From contig CAKOPN010000004.1 in assembly GCA_934100165.1 (NCBI GenBank), forward strand, positions 132,385-196,384: 64,000 bases of DNA, written 5' to 3'. Shown piece after piece: positions 14,270-22,089 of the stretch; position 1 is the stretch's first letter; the number at the start of each line of letters is the position of its first letter. Made by a program: the position numbers and the translations under genes. Origin of the DNA: an uncultured Bacilli bacterium. Its GTDB lineage: Bacteria > Bacillota_I > Bacilli_A > RF39 > UBA660. The notes beneath the pieces were generated by a model. The model did no database searches, had not been told where the DNA came from, and saw nothing but the letters and a program-made list of their open reading frames with translations.

Positions 14270-16498
14270 TTATTCTTGAACAGCTTCCTTAACTTCTTCT
14301 TTTGCTTCTTCTTTTTCCTTTTTAACTTCTTTTGATTCTTTTTTTACTTTATCTTTTGAGTCATCTTGGAAAACTTTTTTTCTTGAGAAGTTTAATCTTC
14401 CTTTTTTATCTGTTCCTATACATTTAACTACTATTTCATCACCAAGAGATACGACGTCTTCTGTCTTGTTTACTCTTTCTTTTGCAAGTTCTGAAATATG
14501 GACAAGTCCTTCTGCACCAGGCCATACTTGAACGAAACATCCGAAGTCTTCAATTTTAACTACCTTAGCAGTGTAAATTTTTCCTTCTTCTACTTCTCTT
14601 ACAATGTCTTGGATCATTTTTGTAGTCTTTTCAATAACTTCTTTATCAGAGTGATAAATTACTACTCTTCCGTCATCTTCAAGATCTACTTTAACAGCAT
14701 TCATATCTGTTACTGACTTAACATTGCTTGCTTCAAGAATAATCTTGGTAATCATCTCTCCGCCTTTTCCAATTACATCTTTAATCTTTTCAGGTTTAAT
14801 CATGAATGTGTATGTCTTTGGAGCATACTTGCTTACTTCTTTACGAGGTTCTTTAATTTGTTTTTCCATTACATCTAGAATTTCCATTCTAGCATCTTTT
14901 GCTTGTGCTAGTGCTTCTTGTAAAATTTTTTTTGTAATTCCTTTTATTTTAATATCCATTTGTAATGAACAAATTCCCTTTCTAGTACCTGCAACTTTAA
15001 AGTCCATGTCTCCTAGATGATCTTCCATTCCTTGGATATCTGTTAATATTGTATAGTTTGCACCTTGAGTTATTAGACCCATAGCAATACCTGCAACTGG
15101 AGCTTTTATTGGAACACCTGCTGCCATTAATGATAAGCATCCTGCACATATTGTAGCTTGACTTGATGATCCGTTACTTTCAAGGATCTCTGATACAACA
15201 CGTACTGTATATGGGAATTCTTCTTCAGATGGCATAACTTGTAAAAGTGCTCTTTCTCCTAACGCTCCATGACCAATTTCACGTCTTCCTGGAGCACCAT
15301 ATCTTCCTGTTTCTCCAACTGAGAATGCTGGGAAGTTATAATGAAGCATAAATCTCTTTTCAGCTTCTAAGCTTAAACCATCTAGTATTTGATGTTCTCC
15401 AAGAGCTCCTAAAGTAGTAACTGCTAAACTTTGTGTTTCTCCTCTTGTAAATAATGCTGAACCATGAGTTCTTGGTAAAATATCAATATCAGTTGAAAGA
15501 GGTCTTATTTCTGTCATACTTCTTCCATCTGCTCTTGTCTTTTCTACTACTACTATTTGTCTAAAAATTTCATACTCTAACTCTTCTAAAACAAGTTTTA
15601 CTTTAGTTATAAGTACGTTTAATTCATCTTCTTTTAGTTTCTCTTCATATTCAAGTTTATATCTTTCAACGATATCTTCTTTTACTTTATCAATAGCTGC
15701 ATATTTTTCTAACTTGTCTTTTATTCTTAAAGCATAATTTAAATCATCTTCTGCAAGTAATCTTACTTCTTTCTTGAAATCTTCACTAATTTCTAAAGTT
15801 TCATATTCCATATCTGGCTTTCCTATTTCTGCCACGATTTTCTCTTGAAATTCTACTAACTCTTTTATAGCTTCATGTCCGAACATTAAAGCTTCTAGCA
15901 TTAAGTCTTCACTTACTTCTTTAGCTCCTGCTTCAACCATGTTAATAGCTTCTTTAGTTCCTGCTACTGTAAGATCTATTGTAGACTCTTCTAATTGTTT
16001 TGGTGTAGGGTTAATAATAAACTCACCGTTTACGCATCCTACTTTTACACCTGCTATTGGGCCATCGAATGGGATTTCACTAATTGATGTACAAAGGCTT
16101 GAACCGAACATTGCTGTTAATTCTGGTGAATTGTCTGTATCTACTGATAAAACAGTATTTACTATTTGTACTTCGTTTTTAAATCCTTCTTTAAACATTG
16201 GACGCATTGGTCTATCAATCATTCTAGCTGCAAGTGTTGCGGCATCAGTAGGCTTTCCTTCTCTTTTAATGAACCCTCCTGGTATTTTACCTACTGAGTA
16301 AAGTTTTTCTTGGTATATTACCATAAGTGGAAAGAAATCTGATAATAGATTAGCTTCTTTCTTTACTACGACAGTTGATAGTACTACTGTATCTCCATAT
16401 CTTACAAGTACAGAACCATTTGCTTGTTTAGCCATTTCTCCATGTTCTACGACTATTTTTCTTCCCCTAAAATCATATTCGAATACTTTTTTTGACAT
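14270..16498 (-). CDS. pnp: Polyribonucleotide nucleotidyltransferase (PNPase)
   Basis: 3'-5' phosphorolytic exoribonuclease of the degradosome-like RNA decay system. 742 residues from the ATG at 16498, chosen because GGAGGT lies five bases upstream; an in-frame extension to 16606 is Cys/Asn/Tyr-rich leader RNA. Two RNase PH domains (with RADGRSMTEIRPLS, TRGETQSLA and the catalytic block DHLGDMDFKVAGT), a KH domain (KDVIGKGGEMI) and an S1 domain (GCFVQVWPGAEGLVHISE), then an acidic/basic tail of about 35 residues. Downstream of rpsO as in most Bacteria; preceded by a long hairpin leader. Confidence 0.95.
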   Translation of the reverse strand: MSKKVFEYDFRGRKIVVEHGEMAKQANGSVLVRYGDTVVLSTVVVKKEANLLSDFFPLMVIYQEKLYSVGKIPGGFIKREGKPTDAATLAARMIDRPMRPMFKEGFKNEVQIVNTVLSVDTDNSPELTAMFGSSLCTSISEIPFDGPIAGVKVGCVNGEFIINPTPKQLEESTIDLTVAGTKEAINMVEAGAKEVSEDLMLEALMFGHEAIKELVEFQEKIVAEIGKPDMEYETLEISEDFKKEVRLLAEDDLNYALRIKDKLEKYAAIDKVKEDIVERYKLEYEEKLKEDELNVLITKVKLVLEELEYEIFRQIVVVEKTRADGRSMTEIRPLSTDIDILPRTHGSALFTRGETQSLAVTTLGALGEHQILDGLSLEAEKRFMLHYNFPAFSVGETGRYGAPGRREIGHGALGERALLQVMPSEEEFPYTVRVVSEILESNGSSSQATICAGCLSLMAAGVPIKAPVAGIAMGLITQGANYTILTDIQGMEDHLGDMDFKVAGTRKGICSLQMDIKIKGITKKILQEALAQAKDARMEILDVMEKQIKEPRKEVSKYAPKTYTFMIKPEKIKDVIGKGGEMITKIILEASNVKSVTDMNAVKVDLEDDGRVVIYHSDKEVIEKTTKMIQDIVREVEEGKIYTAKVVKIEDFGCFVQVWPGAEGLVHISELAKERVNKTEDVVSLGDEIVVKCIGTDKKGRLNFSRKKVFQDDSKDKVKKESKEVKKEKEEAKEEVKEAVQE

Positions 16499-16514
16499 TT
16501 TTACCTCCACTTCT

Positions 16515-16598
16515 GGCAGGTAATCCTTATTATTGTAATAAATACAACAACAAGCGTTATTATCCTTATTACAATAACAATATTTAATATTACCCGCC
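16515..16598 (-). promoter_or_regulatory. Long two-part hairpin in the pnp leader
   Basis: In transcript sense GGCGGGTAAT pairs with ATTACCTGCC (10 bp, one G-U) at the base and GTTATTGTAATAA pairs with TTATTACAATAAT (13 bp, one G-U) above an internal loop. The hairpin ends 16 bases before the pnp start, next to its ribosome binding site. In Escherichia coli a similar leader stem is cut by RNase III and lets PNPase repress itself; an equivalent role here is inference. Confidence 0.65.
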
Positions 16599-16612
16599 AA
16601 CATCAAAAATCT

Positions 16613-16642
16613 AAAAGAAAGACACGATTAAAATTTCGTGTC
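16613..16642 (-). terminator. Terminator-like hairpin between rpsO and pnp
   Basis: GACACGA / TCGTGTC around eight bases, followed by TTTCTTTT. It follows the rpsO stop by 13 bases and would reduce read-through into pnp. Confidence 0.7.
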
Positions 16643-16655
16643 AGTCTTCTATTCA

Positions 16656-16925
16656 TTATTTTCTTAATCCAAGACGAGAAATTACATCTCTATAACTATT
16701 GATATCTTTCTTAGAAAGGTATGCAAGTAAATTTTTACGTTGTCCAACTTTCTTTAAAAGACCTCTTCTTGAATGATAGTCATGTTTGTGTTCTTCTAAA
16801 TGTTTAGTTAACTTGTTAATCTCTTCTGTTAAAATAGCAATTTGTACTTCAGCAGAACCAGTGTCTTTTTCACTCTTAGCAAAATCTTTGACTAATTTTT
16901 GTTTAACTTCTTTTGTTAAAGCCAT
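16656..16925 (-). CDS. rpsO: 30S ribosomal protein S15
   Basis: 89 residues, standard length. Family blocks GSAEVQIAILTEEINKLTKHL, HKHDYHSRRGLLKKVGQRK and LLAYLSKKD. S15 is a primary binder of the central domain of 16S rRNA and in many bacteria represses its own mRNA. GGAGGA ribosome binding site; own promoter and structured leader; pnp follows. Confidence 0.95.
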   Translation of the reverse strand: MALTKEVKQKLVKDFAKSEKDTGSAEVQIAILTEEINKLTKHLEEHKHDYHSRRGLLKKVGQRKNLLAYLSKKDINSYRDVISRLGLRK

Positions 16926-16956
16926 GTCTTTTTCCTCCTTTTATAATTCCATTTAT

Positions 16957-16988
16957 CCAAGTCTTGGTCGGAAAACTCCAAAACCTAG
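16957..16988 (-). promoter_or_regulatory. rpsO leader stem, candidate S15 binding site
   Basis: In transcript sense CTAGGTTTTGG pairs with CCAAGACTTGG, 11 continuous pairs of which three are G-U, closed by a ten-base loop. S15 recognises G-U/G-C elements in helices and several unrelated S15 autoregulatory leaders are known. The stem ends about 30 bases before the start codon. Confidence 0.55.
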
Positions 16989-17004
16989 GTAAATCAACAG
17001 TAAT

Positions 17005-17033
17005 AATATATAATACTTTTTAAAATAAATCAA
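17005..17033 (-). promoter_or_regulatory. rpsO promoter
   Basis: -35 TTGATT (17028-17033), 17-base spacer, -10 TATATT (17005-17010). Confidence 0.6.
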
Positions 17034-17073
17034 TTATTTTTTGTCTATTTTCGTTACATTTAATTCTTATTTA

Positions 17074-18276
17074 TTATTTACTTCTAAATTTTAATAATTC
17101 TTTTTTTCTTTCTTTATAAGATTTCTTTTTAAATGATGCTACATCCTCTAAAAATTCACTTGGTCTTTCACATAGATAAGAAAACTCTTCTATATATGGC
17201 ATTGCTTTGATTTTTCTTAATATCATCTTTTCCTTCTCAGATGCTCTTTGTGGTGATACTTTTAAGCTTTTAGCAATATCAGTTAATGTCCTCGGTTCTT
17301 CTTCTACTCCCATTCTAGAATAGATAAAATCTCTTTCACCATCTGTTAGTACTTTACCTAAATTTCCTAGAAGAGCTTCATTACTCATTTTTTTCAACAT
17401 ATCATCTTCAAAGCCATATTCTTGTTCTACACTATTTAATGGGTCATCTATTCTATCAGTTATTGTACTTGTTATTATTCTTTTAATATCTTTTTCACAA
17501 ATACCAGTACCTGCACTTATCTCTCCTACTTTTGGATACGTTTCATACTTTTCATAAAAGGCTTTTATATAATCTTCTACTATATAACTTTCTATTCTCA
17601 ATGGTTCTGGAATCTTTATTTGATTAGCACTTTTATTTAACGACCTAAACATTTCTGTTTCAAGTACACTGTAAGCATAGGTTGAAAACTTATATCCAGA
17701 AGTTTCATCATACTTTTTGAAAGCAGACATTAGGCCAATAACTCCCTCTTGGAAAACATCTGCTGTATCAATGTTGTTTTCTGCAATAAGTCGTTGAATT
17801 GCTCTATTCTTTTTACATACTAAAGTTATTAACCCTACATTACTCATGATAAGTTCTTTTAAAGCTTGCTTATCATCATTTCTATATCTTTTTAGTAAAG
17901 AAAGCATCTCTTGTTCACTTATTCTTTTACTTGGACTTCTATATTTTACAATTGGCACTATTCTAGCATCGTCTTTTTCTTCATAACAAAACTTTTTAAA
18001 TCCTCTGTGAATAGTTATAAATCCTTTTTCTACTCCTTGTTTTCCACCATTTGCAGCTGCAGTAAAATACTCATCAATTGCATTACTAAAATTAGTGCTT
18101 TCTCTACAAAGCCCTTCAACTAAATTTGCAGATAGTTGAATATTTCTTTTGTTTAAATAAGATAAAAAATCTAGCATTTTTATTTTTATCTCATTTTGAC
18201 TTGCCTTTCCTTTAAAGATTTCATCTACATATTTTATTAAAAGCTCATCAATTTTTTCTTCATCTCTAACATACAT
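17074..18276 (-). CDS. Sigma-70 family factor with N-terminal extension (copy 3 of 3)
   Basis: 400 residues. The sigma-70 core is visible as region 2 (DVFQEGVIGLMSAFKKYDETSGYKFSTYA, roughly 190-220), a region 3-like segment (YETYPKVGEISAGTGI) and region 4 (LTDIAKSLKVSPQRASEKE). Residues 1-140 form an added domain shared with the two upstream genes (LVEGLCRESTNFSNAIDEYF ... GFKKFCYEEKDDARI), as is the C-terminal EEFSYLCERPSEFLEDV. Not a housekeeping or sporulation sigma by its order of motifs. Third gene of a three-gene operon of paralogues; 14 bases after copy 2. Confidence 0.8.
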   Translation of the reverse strand: MYVRDEEKIDELLIKYVDEIFKGKASQNEIKIKMLDFLSYLNKRNIQLSANLVEGLCRESTNFSNAIDEYFTAAANGGKQGVEKGFITIHRGFKKFCYEEKDDARIVPIVKYRSPSKRISEQEMLSLLKRYRNDDKQALKELIMSNVGLITLVCKKNRAIQRLIAENNIDTADVFQEGVIGLMSAFKKYDETSGYKFSTYAYSVLETEMFRSLNKSANQIKIPEPLRIESYIVEDYIKAFYEKYETYPKVGEISAGTGICEKDIKRIITSTITDRIDDPLNSVEQEYGFEDDMLKKMSNEALLGNLGKVLTDGERDFIYSRMGVEEEPRTLTDIAKSLKVSPQRASEKEKMILRKIKAMPYIEEFSYLCERPSEFLEDVASFKKKSYKERKKELLKFRSK

Positions 18277-18290
18277 AAATAAATACCCCC

Positions 18291-19538
18291 TTATTTATTT
18301 TTTCTGTTTATTTTTCTAAGTAATGCTTTCTCTCGTAATGCTTTATCGCTTTTTTCTCTTTCTTCCTTTATAGTTTTTTCGATTTTGCTTGGATTTTCTG
18401 CTAAATAGGAAAATTCCGCCATTTTCTTTGTTCTTCTTAAAACATCTAAAGCGTCTTTTACTCTTCTTGCTACCTCAGATTTACTAACTCCATATTCTTT
18501 TGCTAGTTCTATCGTGCTTCTTGGTTCTTGAAAAAATCCCATGTAGTCAAGCAATGTCTTACTTTTCTTTTCGGTAAAAATGTGTCTTAAAAGCTCTACT
18601 AATTTTTCTTTACTTACCTCATTTAAAACTTCTTCATCTACCTGTTCGACATCATGATATCTATTGTCACATGATGCTTTTTCAACTTCGCTCATTTCTG
18701 TTTCTATTGGTACAGTTTGGATATTAAAACAAAGTGGTACTGCCGTGCTTCTTTTTATTCCAAAATGATGACATACTTCTTCTACACTTGGATAAACTTC
18801 GTTCTCACTTTTGTATTTTTCCATGTACATTCCTATATTTTTTTGTAATCCATCAATGTTGTTTGGCTTAGAGATTAGCTCCTTTTGTTTATTTACTTCT
18901 CTATCTATTACAAAGATTAGAGACTTCCAAGCATAGGAAGAAAACTTAACTTCTCTTTCTTCATCAAATTTGTCAATTGCTCTCATTAAAGCGACAACAC
19001 AATCTTCTACAATATCTTCATATTCAATTCCAATTGCTTCATAATTGCATCTATGTTTTAAATATTGTAAAGCAACTTCATTAGCAAGTGGTAAAAGCAT
19101 TATAATTAAAGTGCTTTTTAACTCTTTGTTACCGTTTTTATATTCGTGTAATAATTTATTAAACTCTTTTTCATCTGTCTTATAAGATCCATATGTTCTT
19201 ATTATTTTGGATTTTATTCTAGCACCTTTTTCTTCTTGATAATCAAATGTGTAATATTGTTTGAAACCTTTTTCTAAGATTTTCTCTATTCTATTTTCTG
19301 GAACACCATGGTAGAAATATTCATCAAGAACATCACTGAAATTTGACTTTTCTATGCATAATTGCTCTATTACATCACTGGTTACTTCATAACCTAGCTT
19401 GTTCATATAAGAATAAAAGTTTCTAAATAACTCTTTAGTTTTTTCCTTGCCAAGTCCAGTTACAAAATTTGTATCAATATATTCTTCTACTGCATTATTA
19501 AGGACTGCTGTGGGTTCTACTACTTTACAATTTCTCAT
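18291..19538 (-). CDS. Sigma-70 family factor with N-terminal extension (copy 2 of 3)
   Basis: 415 residues, the most diverged of the three tandem copies. Region 2 reads DIVEDCVVALMRAIDKFDEEREVKFSSYAW, with a Cys-Val in place of the usual Glu-Gly; region 4 is STIELAKEYGVSKSEVARRVKDALDVL. The N-terminal block VIEQLCIEKSNFSDVLDEYF and the GFKQYYTFDYQEEKGARI segment match the neighbours, as does the C-terminal AEFSYLAENPSKI. The altered region 2 might weaken core or promoter contacts. Alternatives: a specialised sigma, or a regulator of the other two. Confidence 0.75.
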   Translation of the reverse strand: MRNCKVVEPTAVLNNAVEEYIDTNFVTGLGKEKTKELFRNFYSYMNKLGYEVTSDVIEQLCIEKSNFSDVLDEYFYHGVPENRIEKILEKGFKQYYTFDYQEEKGARIKSKIIRTYGSYKTDEKEFNKLLHEYKNGNKELKSTLIIMLLPLANEVALQYLKHRCNYEAIGIEYEDIVEDCVVALMRAIDKFDEEREVKFSSYAWKSLIFVIDREVNKQKELISKPNNIDGLQKNIGMYMEKYKSENEVYPSVEEVCHHFGIKRSTAVPLCFNIQTVPIETEMSEVEKASCDNRYHDVEQVDEEVLNEVSKEKLVELLRHIFTEKKSKTLLDYMGFFQEPRSTIELAKEYGVSKSEVARRVKDALDVLRRTKKMAEFSYLAENPSKIEKTIKEEREKSDKALREKALLRKINRKNK

Positions 19539-19553
19539 ACTTCATATTCCATT

Positions 19554-20753
19554 CTAGGATTTAAATCCTACTTTTACTAGTTCTTTTTGTTTTGGTGTTT
19601 TTCTTCTAAATGCTCTAACTTCATTAACAAAATCATCTGGACTTATAGCAAGATATGAATAGTTTTCTATAAACTCGGATCCTTTTATTTTTTTCAAGGC
19701 ACTTTTTTCTCTTAAGTTTACATTTTGTCTACACATTTTTTCATCTATTAAATCCATTGCTTCATCTTGGCTTAGACCATCCATCCTAGCAAAAATTATT
19801 GTACTATCAGTATCAGTTAATCTATCCTTTATACTCTCTCTTAATTTTAAATTACTTATTCTTGTTAATACTTCATCTTCAAAATCATATGTAGCACTAT
19901 TCTCATCAAACTCTTCACTTTCAACATGAACGATATCTTTACTTGTAAGAAGCGAATATATAGTATTTTTTTTCATGTTCATATATACAGACAATCTTTC
20001 AAGTGATGGGTAAGTTCCATATCTTTCATAATAATTTTCTATATAAGATTTCATTTTGTAATATATCGGTCTTTGATTTATAGGAGTTCTTATTTCTTCT
20101 GCTGTTTCAATCAAATTTCTTACAATAGCCTGCTTTATGACATAAAAGGCATATGTTGAAAATCTTGAACTTCTTGTTTCATCATAGCTTTTAATAGCCT
20201 TTATAAGTCCTATTATTCCTTCTTGAATAGCATCATCTAAATCAATACTTTCGTTTAATAACAAATCTCTAATATTTGAATCATTCAAACAAACATTACT
20301 TACTAAATCAATATTAGCACGTACTAATTCTTCCATAGCAGATTCATCATTTTCTTTGTATCTTTTAAACAATTCTTTAAATTCTTTTGTACTCAAATGT
20401 TTTCTTGGCTCCTTAAAGTATGAAAAACCTCTTACTTTTAATTTATCGCCATCTTTTTCATCAAAACAATACTTACTAAAACCTTTTTTAAACGTTTGAA
20501 GATAAACCTCATAAGACTTTGAACTTTGTGCTTTAGAGTCAGAAAAAATTAGTTCAAGTGCATCACTGAACAAGGGCTTTTTTCTACATAACTCATCGAC
20601 TAAATTAGAATCAACTTTCTTTGTTAGTGATAATATCACATTGGATAAAGCCAGAACCCTCTTCTTAGCATCTTCTTTAGTCTTAATACCGTTAAAATTC
20701 TCATCAATATATTTTTCTAGGTAATCACTAATTTCAAAACTTGTAGCGCACAT
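19554..20753 (-). CDS. Sigma-70 family factor with N-terminal extension (copy 1 of 3)
   Basis: 399 residues, first gene of the operon. Region 2 is DAIQEGIIGLIKAIKSYDETRSSRFSTYAF; region 3-like segment YGTYPSLERLSVYMNMKK; region 4 is degenerate (LSQDEAMDLIDEKMCRQNVNLREKSALKKI). N-terminal block LVDELCRKKPLFSDALELIF with GFSKYCFDEKDGDKL and C-terminal ENYSYLAISPDDFVNEV are shared by all three. The GGGGG ribosome binding site is unusual for this genome. A clear housekeeping promoter lies upstream, so basal expression is likely. Confidence 0.8.
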   Translation of the reverse strand: MCATSFEISDYLEKYIDENFNGIKTKEDAKKRVLALSNVILSLTKKVDSNLVDELCRKKPLFSDALELIFSDSKAQSSKSYEVYLQTFKKGFSKYCFDEKDGDKLKVRGFSYFKEPRKHLSTKEFKELFKRYKENDESAMEELVRANIDLVSNVCLNDSNIRDLLLNESIDLDDAIQEGIIGLIKAIKSYDETRSSRFSTYAFYVIKQAIVRNLIETAEEIRTPINQRPIYYKMKSYIENYYERYGTYPSLERLSVYMNMKKNTIYSLLTSKDIVHVESEEFDENSATYDFEDEVLTRISNLKLRESIKDRLTDTDSTIIFARMDGLSQDEAMDLIDEKMCRQNVNLREKSALKKIKGSEFIENYSYLAISPDDFVNEVRAFRRKTPKQKELVKVGFKS

Positions 20754-20779
20754 CGTAAAACCCCCTAAAATTAGTTGTT

Positions 20780-20808
20780 ATTATAACATAGAAAGCCTTA
20801 AAAATCAA
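20780..20808 (-). promoter_or_regulatory. Promoter of the three-sigma operon
   Basis: -35 TTGATT (20803-20808), 17-base spacer, perfect -10 TATAAT (20780-20785), about 27 bases before the first ATG. Confidence 0.75.
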
Positions 20809-20819
20809 TAAAATTCGTT

Positions 20820-21317
20820 TTAGCTATTCATGTGTTTCTTGAAAGAAGTTAACAAATCAAAGATAAAGATCATAAATAGCATAAAAGATAGAACTATTAT
20901 GCTGGTAGTTTCACTATTTAACATCTTATCAACTAAAGGGGATATTTTATCTATAAAAAGCGTGCTTGCAAAAGCAAAAAACAAAGTATTTTCAAGACAA
21001 ACTCTTCCTTTTATATTAAACTTTTTCCTTCTATAATCCCAAAAAGTCTTATGAAATACTTTTTCTAATAAAAAAGCTGTAGAGTATTCAACCACTACTA
21101 CAACTAAACTTGCTAAAAAAGCTTTAAAAACAATACTTGTTACTCCCGTAGTAAGACTTTTAATAAACAAAAGTGCAACACCATATATTGGGCAGTATGG
21201 TCCTGTTAAGAATCCTCTATTCAAATAAAGGCGCCTATTCAGTATACTTGCATAAACAATTTCTAATAAATATCCTAAAACTGAATATATGAAAAACTCT
21301 ATAAAAATTAAACGCAT
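20820..21317 (-). CDS. CmpB-type putative ABC transporter membrane protein
   Basis: 165 residues with four to five predicted membrane segments and the hallmark blocks SVLGYLLEIVYASI, NRGFLTGPYCPIYGVA and FWDYRRKKFNIKGRVCLENT of the family annotated as putative ABC-transporter type IV permease. Real function unproven. It is a paralogue of the 227-residue gene just upstream on the same strand, and its predicted end lies within the promoter region of the sigma operon. Confidence 0.75.
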   Translation of the reverse strand: MRLIFIEFFIYSVLGYLLEIVYASILNRRLYLNRGFLTGPYCPIYGVALLFIKSLTTGVTSIVFKAFLASLVVVVVEYSTAFLLEKVFHKTFWDYRRKKFNIKGRVCLENTLFFAFASTLFIDKISPLVDKMLNSETTSIIVLSFMLFMIFIFDLLTSFKKHMNS

Positions 21318-21372
21318 GTTATCACCTAGTAAAATCTATGCTAGTTATGTCATTTTCTTTAAAACAATTTAC

Positions 21373-21400
21373 AAAAAAAGGACTTGCTATTTAGCAAATC
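21373..21400 (-). terminator. Terminator after the 227-residue CmpB-type gene
   Basis: GATTTGCT / AGCAAGTC (one wobble pair) around four bases, followed by CCTTTTTTT in transcript sense. Confidence 0.7.
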
Positions 21401-21405
21401 ACTTT

Positions 21406-22089
21406 TTATTTTTTTCTAGTTATATCGATTTTCTTTACTACGTCTCTTACATTAACAAATACTTTAGGGAAGGAATTAAGAAGTCTTTTGTTAAGTGACA
21501 AGTGCTTTTCAAGTTCTCCTTTAACTTGTTCTTTTATTTCTTCTGTCATATCCTTTTTAACTAGTTCTGAATTTTTTCTTATCTTAGAAATAACTAAATA
21601 TGATACTACTACATCCGTAAAAAATATAATCATTAAAATAATGTTTATAGTTATAAATACATTGTGTGAGAATGAACCAACTAATTTTTCAAAATAATCA
21701 TTTAGAAAATATACTATGGCTACTCCACCAACACCAAATAATACAGAGTTTTTTAGGCATACTCTTCCATTAACGTTAAAGCTTTGATTAGTGTAATCCC
21801 ACCATCTTGTTTTAAACATTTTTTCAAGAACATAGCTTGTTAAGTATTCTACTGTAGTGCAGATAAAAGCTGCCATTATAAATACAGTAAAAGCATCACT
21901 TTGATATCTTGTTAAAAGTAGTGTCATAAGAACAGATGCAACTCCATAAATTGGTAGATATGGCCCAATTAAGAAGCCTCTATTAAACACAATTTTTTTA
22001 TCTATTAAAGAGCAAAATATGGTTTCTACAATATAGCCAAGAATAGAATAGCAGAAGAACATAAAGAACAAATGACAAAAATCATACAT
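21406..22089 (-). CDS. CmpB-type putative ABC transporter membrane protein
   Basis: 227 residues, same family as the downstream gene: YSILGYIVETIFCSLI, NRGFLIGPYLPIYGVA and RWWDYTNQSFNVNGRVCLKNS with membrane segments between them. It has an extra cytosolic, helical tail of about 55 residues (EEIKEQVKGELEKHLSL). It overlaps the glyS stop by one base, so it is translated from the glyS transcript. Function unknown. Confidence 0.75.
   Translation of the reverse strand: MYDFCHLFFMFFCYSILGYIVETIFCSLIDKKIVFNRGFLIGPYLPIYGVASVLMTLLLTRYQSDAFTVFIMAAFICTTVEYLTSYVLEKMFKTRWWDYTNQSFNVNGRVCLKNSVLFGVGGVAIVYFLNDYFEKLVGSFSHNVFITINIILMIIFFTDVVVSYLVISKIRKNSELVKKDMTEEIKEQVKGELEKHLSLNKRLLNSFPKVFVNVRDVVKKIDITRKK

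Noticed and set aside
16499..16606. N-terminal extension of PNPase
   Set aside because: The extra 36 codons are Cys/Tyr/Asn-rich, derive from a hairpin leader and lack a ribosome binding site; the standard start at 16498 has GGAGGT.
17074..20753. Three sigma genes as sporulation sigma factors (sigE, sigF, sigG, sigK)
   Set aside because: Length, the extra N-terminal domain, divergent regions 2 and 4, and absence of spoIIAA/AB or spoIIGA neighbours do not fit.
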